Shown here: piece after piece, positions 60,940 to 64,000 of the stretch
How positions within the stretch are numbered: position 1 is the stretch's first letter
Layout of the letters: each line of letters starts with the position of its first letter
NCBI GenBank assembly: GCA_963824085.1
Contig: CAWGNT010000015.1
Coordinates: forward strand, 620,001 to 684,000
DNA length: 64,000 nt
Source of the DNA: JARRNE01 sp963824085
GTDB taxonomy: Bacteria; Pseudomonadota; Gammaproteobacteria; Chromatiales; Chromatiaceae
Direction of reading: 5' to 3'
Notes under the pieces: model-generated
The model's database searches: none
What the model saw: only the letters and a program-made list of their open reading frames with translations
What the model was told of the DNA's origin: nothing
Made by a program: the position numbers and the translations under genes

Positions 60940-61704
60940 TTGGCGCCAACGACCAAGGTGGATTTTCGCTTCCACGCGATCGGCGTCGTCCACTCCTGCT
61001 TCACCGACAGATTCGGTATCCCGCGCCAACCCGGGTTGGTTACCGCCGCCGATGCCTGGCTAGAGCTCAATCCGGCTTACGCGAGGGAGGAGGCACTCCA
61101 GGGTCTCTCCGGTTTTTCCCACGTCTGGCTCATCTTCGTCTTCCACACCTGCCTCGGCGCGGGCTGGAAACCCACGGTGCGGCCGCCGCGGCTCGGAGGA
61201 CGTAAAAAGGTCGGCGTCTTCGCCAGCCGCTCACCTTTCCGCCCCAACCCCATCGGCATATCCGCCGTCGAGCTTGTCCGCATCGAGCGGCGCCAAACCG
61301 GGCCCGTGCTGCACCTGCGGGGCGCGGATCTGTTGGACGGTACGCCCGTGCTCGACCTCAAACCCTATGTACCCTATGCGGACGCCATCCCCAGCGCGAA
61401 CGCTGGCTTTGCGGCGGAGCCGCCCGGGGTCGACTGGGCCATTCAGTTCACGGACGAGGCCGAGCACCAGATCGCACTCGCCGATCCAGCGGGCAAGCGG
61501 CACCTAAGAAAGCTCATTGTTCAGATCCTGCGACAGGACCCCCGCCCCGGGTACATGGAACGGTATCCGAAGCGTACCGAGTTCGGAATGCGCCTGTGCG
61601 AGCTCGAGATAAGCTGGAGACTGGAGAAAGGGCGAGCCGTGGTCAGCTCCGTGCGGCAGGACCTTCGACACGATGCGATGCGGACCATGGCTCCGGCCGA
61701 ATGA
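60940..61704 (+). CDS. trmO: tRNA (N6-threonylcarbamoyladenosine(37)-N6)-methyltransferase
   Basis: About 254 residues of the TrmO/YaeB family, which methylates t6A37 in tRNA-Thr using SAM. Motifs: FRFHAIGVVHSCFTDRFGIP, GFSHVWLIFVFH, FASRSPFRPNPIGISAVELV, GADLLDGTPVLDLKPYVPYA and a C-terminal YMERYPKRTEFGMRLCEL. The frame is open from 60766, but that part is a palindromic repeat; start placed at TTG 60940, with GTG 60958 as an alternative. No strong ribosome site is seen. Confidence 0.88.
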   Translation: MAPTTKVDFRFHAIGVVHSCFTDRFGIPRQPGLVTAADAWLELNPAYAREEALQGLSGFSHVWLIFVFHTCLGAGWKPTVRPPRLGGRKKVGVFASRSPFRPNPIGISAVELVRIERRQTGPVLHLRGADLLDGTPVLDLKPYVPYADAIPSANAGFAAEPPGVDWAIQFTDEAEHQIALADPAGKRHLRKLIVQILRQDPRPGYMERYPKRTEFGMRLCELEISWRLEKGRAVVSSVRQDLRHDAMRTMAPAE

Positions 61705-61753
61705 GCCGGTCGGCCAAACGCGCGGGAGTCGAGCGCTGATGCGAGCGGCTGCG

Positions 61754-62536
61754 CTATCGGGACGGCAAGCGAGCTCCGGGTCTTCCCGCCGCGGCGGCAA
61801 ATCGCTGCCGCACCGCCTCGTAGAGACAGACCCCGGCCGCCACTGACACGTTGAGGCTCTCCACGGCTCCGAGCATCGGCAGGCGTACCAGAAAATCGCA
61901 GCGCTCGCGCGTCAGGCGGCGCAGGCCCTTGCCCTCACCTCCCATCACAAGCCCCAAGGGTCCCGTTAGATCCGTCTCGAACACCACGGCATCGGCCTCC
62001 CCTGCCGTCCCGATGAGCCAGACCCCACGCTTCTTGAGGGCGTCCATCGCCCGCGCCAGGTTGGTGACCTGCACGTACGGCACGGTCTCTGCGGCACCGC
62101 TCGCCACTTTGCACACGACAGGGGTCAGGCCTACTGCTTTGTCCTTGGGCGCAAGCACAACGTGGACTCCTGCCGCCTCGGCCGTGCGCAGGCAGGCCCC
62201 TAGATTGTGGGGATCCTGAACTCCGTCCAGGATGAGCAGAAAAGGCGGACCAGGGGCGGCCTCGAGAATTGCCTCCAGGTCTTGCTCACCGCGGGGTGCG
62301 GGCAGCCGCACCCAGGCCAGCACACCCTGATGTTTGACCGCTTCCGCCGCCCGCTCGATCGCGACCCTGTCGACCTGACGGACGGCGACTCCCGCCGCTC
62401 GCGCGAGCTCAGCGATCTGATGCAGCCGACGGTCGCGACGGCTGCTCTCGAGCCATACCTCGCCGACGCGCTCCGCGCCGAGCATCAAGGCGGTCCGGAC
62501 GCTGTGAATGCCGCCGACGGGCGTCAGCTCGGTCAC
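61754..62536 (-). CDS. rlmB: 23S rRNA (guanosine(2251)-2'-O)-methyltransferase
   Basis: 260 residues, SPOUT family. The N-terminal substrate-binding domain has GGIHSVRTAL; the C-terminal knot has LLILDGVQDPHNLGACLRTA (SAM/active-site motif 1), GLTPVVCKVASGAAETVPYV, GLVMGGEGKGLRRLTRERCD (motif 2) and LPMLGAVESLNVSVAAGVCL (motif 3). Start is GTG 62536. Downstream of rnr on the same strand, the usual gammaproteobacterial order rnr-rlmB. Confidence 0.96.
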   Translation of the reverse strand: MTELTPVGGIHSVRTALMLGAERVGEVWLESSRRDRRLHQIAELARAAGVAVRQVDRVAIERAAEAVKHQGVLAWVRLPAPRGEQDLEAILEAAPGPPFLLILDGVQDPHNLGACLRTAEAAGVHVVLAPKDKAVGLTPVVCKVASGAAETVPYVQVTNLARAMDALKKRGVWLIGTAGEADAVVFETDLTGPLGLVMGGEGKGLRRLTRERCDFLVRLPMLGAVESLNVSVAAGVCLYEAVRQRFAAAAGRPGARLPSR

Positions 62537-62649
62537 GGGAAGGCTTAGGCGACGCCCTTCAAACTATGCAACAGCCTGCCGGTCTTGTCCGGCCTGCGGC
62601 GTCGGGCCGAGGCACTCTGATACCCGGCGGGCGCGGCAAGAGCGGACGA

Positions 62650-64000
62650 TCAAGCAACGTCGCGCGCCGACTTGCGCTTGCGGCGCGACTTGGAGCGTCT
62701 GGGTGGAGCCGCACGCACCGGCTCGGCGAGCACGAAATCGATCTTCCGCTCGTCGAGATTGACCGCGGCCAGCTTTACATGGAGCCGGTCTCCCAACCGG
62801 TAGACCGTGCCCGTGCGCTCGCCGGTGAGGCGGTGACCGACCGGGTCGAAGTGGTAGTAGTCGTTATCCAGCGCTGTGATATGGACCAGCCCGTCCACAT
62901 AGATATTGTCCAGCTCGACGAAGATGCCAAAGGAATTGACGCTCGTAATGGTGCCGTCGAAGTGCTCACCGAGCTTGTCCTCCATGTACTCGCACTTGAG
63001 CCAGGACTCTGCATCGCGCGTCGCCTCGTCCGCGCGGCGCTCGGTGCCCGAGCAGTGCTCGCCGATGCTCTGCAGGTCGGGCTTCGAGTAGTCGAAATCG
63101 GCTGCCGTCCCGCCCTCCAGGAGATGTTTGATAGCCCGGTGGACGATGAGGTCCGGATAGCGGCGGATCGGGGATGTAAAGTGAGTGTAAGCTGGATAAG
63201 CCAAGCCGAAATGGCCCACGTTGTCCGAGCTGTACATGGCCTGCTGCATTGAGCGCAGCAGGACCGTCTGAATCAGGTGCCGCTCCGGCCGATCCTTCAC
63301 CTTCTCGAGCAAGGCGGCATAGTCCTGTGCCGTCGGCTTGGCGCCTCCGGGCAGCTTGAGGCCGAGCTCGCCCAGAAACTCCCGCAGGTCGGTCAGTTTC
63401 TCCTCAGTCGGCGTCTCGTGGATACGGTACAGCGCCGGCAACTTCTTGCGCTCGAAGAGCCGGGCTGCCGCTACGTTCGCCGCCAGCATGCACTCCTCGA
63501 TGATCCGGTGCGCGTCGTTCCGCACCAAGGGATGAATGGCCTCGATCCGACCCTGCGAATTGAACTCGAAGCGGGTTTCCGTGGTATCGAAGTCGATGGC
63601 CCCACGTGCTGCCCGAGCCCTGTGCAGCGCCTGGTAAAGCGCGTGGAGCTCATGCAGGTGCGGCAGCAGGGCCGCATACTGCTCGCACAGATCCGGGTCC
63701 CCGTCGACCAGCATGGCCGCCACCTGATCGTAGGTCAGTCGGGCGTGCGAGCGAATCACCGCGGGGAAGAAACGGGAGCGGCTCACCTGCCCTTCTCGGC
63801 CGACGTAGAGCTCGCACGCCATACACAGCCGGTCCACCTCCGGGTTCAGGGAGCACAGACCGTTGGACAAGACCTCGGGCAACATGGGGATCACCCGGTC
63901 AGGGAAGTAGACCGAGTTGCCACGGTTCAGGCCCTCTTTGTCGAGCGCAGTTTCTGGCGCCACGTAGCTCGAGACGTCGGCAATGCACACGATCAGCTTC
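62650..64000 (-). CDS. rnr: Ribonuclease R, 3' part
   Basis: Minus-strand gene whose start lies beyond the window; about 450 C-terminal residues are present. The RNB catalytic domain is seen from KLIVCIADVSSYV through NRGNSVYFPDRVIPMLPEVL, SNGLCSLNPEVDRL, AYTHFTSPIRRYPDLIVHRA. An S1 domain follows (FDGTITSVNSFGIFVELDNI) and a basic tail (RRSKSRRKRKSARD). RNase R degrades structured RNA, including rRNA and tmRNA-tagged messages. Confidence 0.96.
   Translation of the reverse strand, partial: KLIVCIADVSSYVAPETALDKEGLNRGNSVYFPDRVIPMLPEVLSNGLCSLNPEVDRLCMACELYVGREGQVSRSRFFPAVIRSHARLTYDQVAAMLVDGDPDLCEQYAALLPHLHELHALYQALHRARAARGAIDFDTTETRFEFNSQGRIEAIHPLVRNDAHRIIEECMLAANVAAARLFERKKLPALYRIHETPTEEKLTDLREFLGELGLKLPGGAKPTAQDYAALLEKVKDRPERHLIQTVLLRSMQQAMYSSDNVGHFGLAYPAYTHFTSPIRRYPDLIVHRAIKHLLEGGTAADFDYSKPDLQSIGEHCSGTERRADEATRDAESWLKCEYMEDKLGEHFDGTITSVNSFGIFVELDNIYVDGLVHITALDNDYYHFDPVGHRLTGERTGTVYRLGDRLHVKLAAVNLDERKIDFVLAEPVRAAPPRRSKSRRKRKSARDVA

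Noticed and set aside
1..64000. tRNA, rRNA or riboswitch
   Set aside because: No cloverleaf with a TTCGA-type arm and no conserved riboswitch core was recognised by eye; a covariance search would be decisive.

Overview
The window is high-GC proteobacterial DNA, densely packed on both strands. The gene set points to a gammaproteobacterial autotroph or lithotroph. Evidence includes a full-length single-chain PurL, E. coli-type Cca, HrpA, RlmB, RNase R and PpsR, a DabA-type inorganic carbon uptake locus, an Isp-type [NiFe] hydrogenase and a DsrC-family protein. The lineage is an inference from gene content; no rRNA or tRNA gene was recognised.

Layout. 0-14 kb: end of a DUF72 gene, a GH13 enzyme overlapping a site-2 protease with CBS domains, a group-2 sigma-70 factor, a secreted GlcG/HbpS-like protein, small unknown genes, cca, DUF4126 and DUF2939 proteins, an unknown gene broken by a frameshift, and an unusual fusion of a Clp1-like kinase with an RNase Z-like metallo-hydrolase. 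A palindromic repeat pair and a small secreted phospholipase A2-like protein follow (14.1-14.9 kb). 15-24.6 kb: one co-directional locus with a NuoM-like subunit, DabA, a short NuoL/DabB-like subunit and two more NuoM/N-like subunits. A dispersed CACGAAG repeat sits between dabA and the NuoL-like gene. 24.6-27.8 kb: YdjM-like protein, an unknown protein, purK-purE.

27.9-34.9 kb is a decayed defence and toxin-antitoxin island. BrnT/BrnA, a VapBC-like pair and a DUF433/DUF5615 pair still have open frames. Fragments of type III restriction or helicase genes, DUF4391, a four-helix-bundle protein, HepT and AbiEi/AbiEii carry stops, frameshifts, deletions and repeat insertions. A 307-bp block is duplicated 1495 bp apart within it.

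35-43 kb: hrpA, a second CACGAAG repeat, a three-gene proton-translocating transhydrogenase (pntAA-pntAB-pntB) and ppsR. 43.2-50.3 kb: the hydrogenase region, with hypC divergent from a maturation protease gene, a HupH-domain gene, and hynS-isp1-isp2-hynL ending in a clear terminator. The isp1/isp2 products should carry electrons between H2 oxidation and the membrane. 50.3-53.4 kb: CopD-like protein, 6-phosphogluconolactonase, a receiver/coiled-coil/membrane-anchor protein, and a DsrC-like protein lacking its terminal cysteine. 53.6-64 kb: Tat-exported beta-lactamase-fold hydrolase, purL, an NtrC-type regulator with an Hpt protein, TrmO, RlmB and the 3' part of rnr.

Taken together, hydrogenase, transhydrogenase and the DAB locus are consistent with energy-coupled carbon fixation. 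The most unusual items are the kinase-RNase Z fusion, the extended DAB locus with one subunit missing key proton-path residues, and the DsrC variant.
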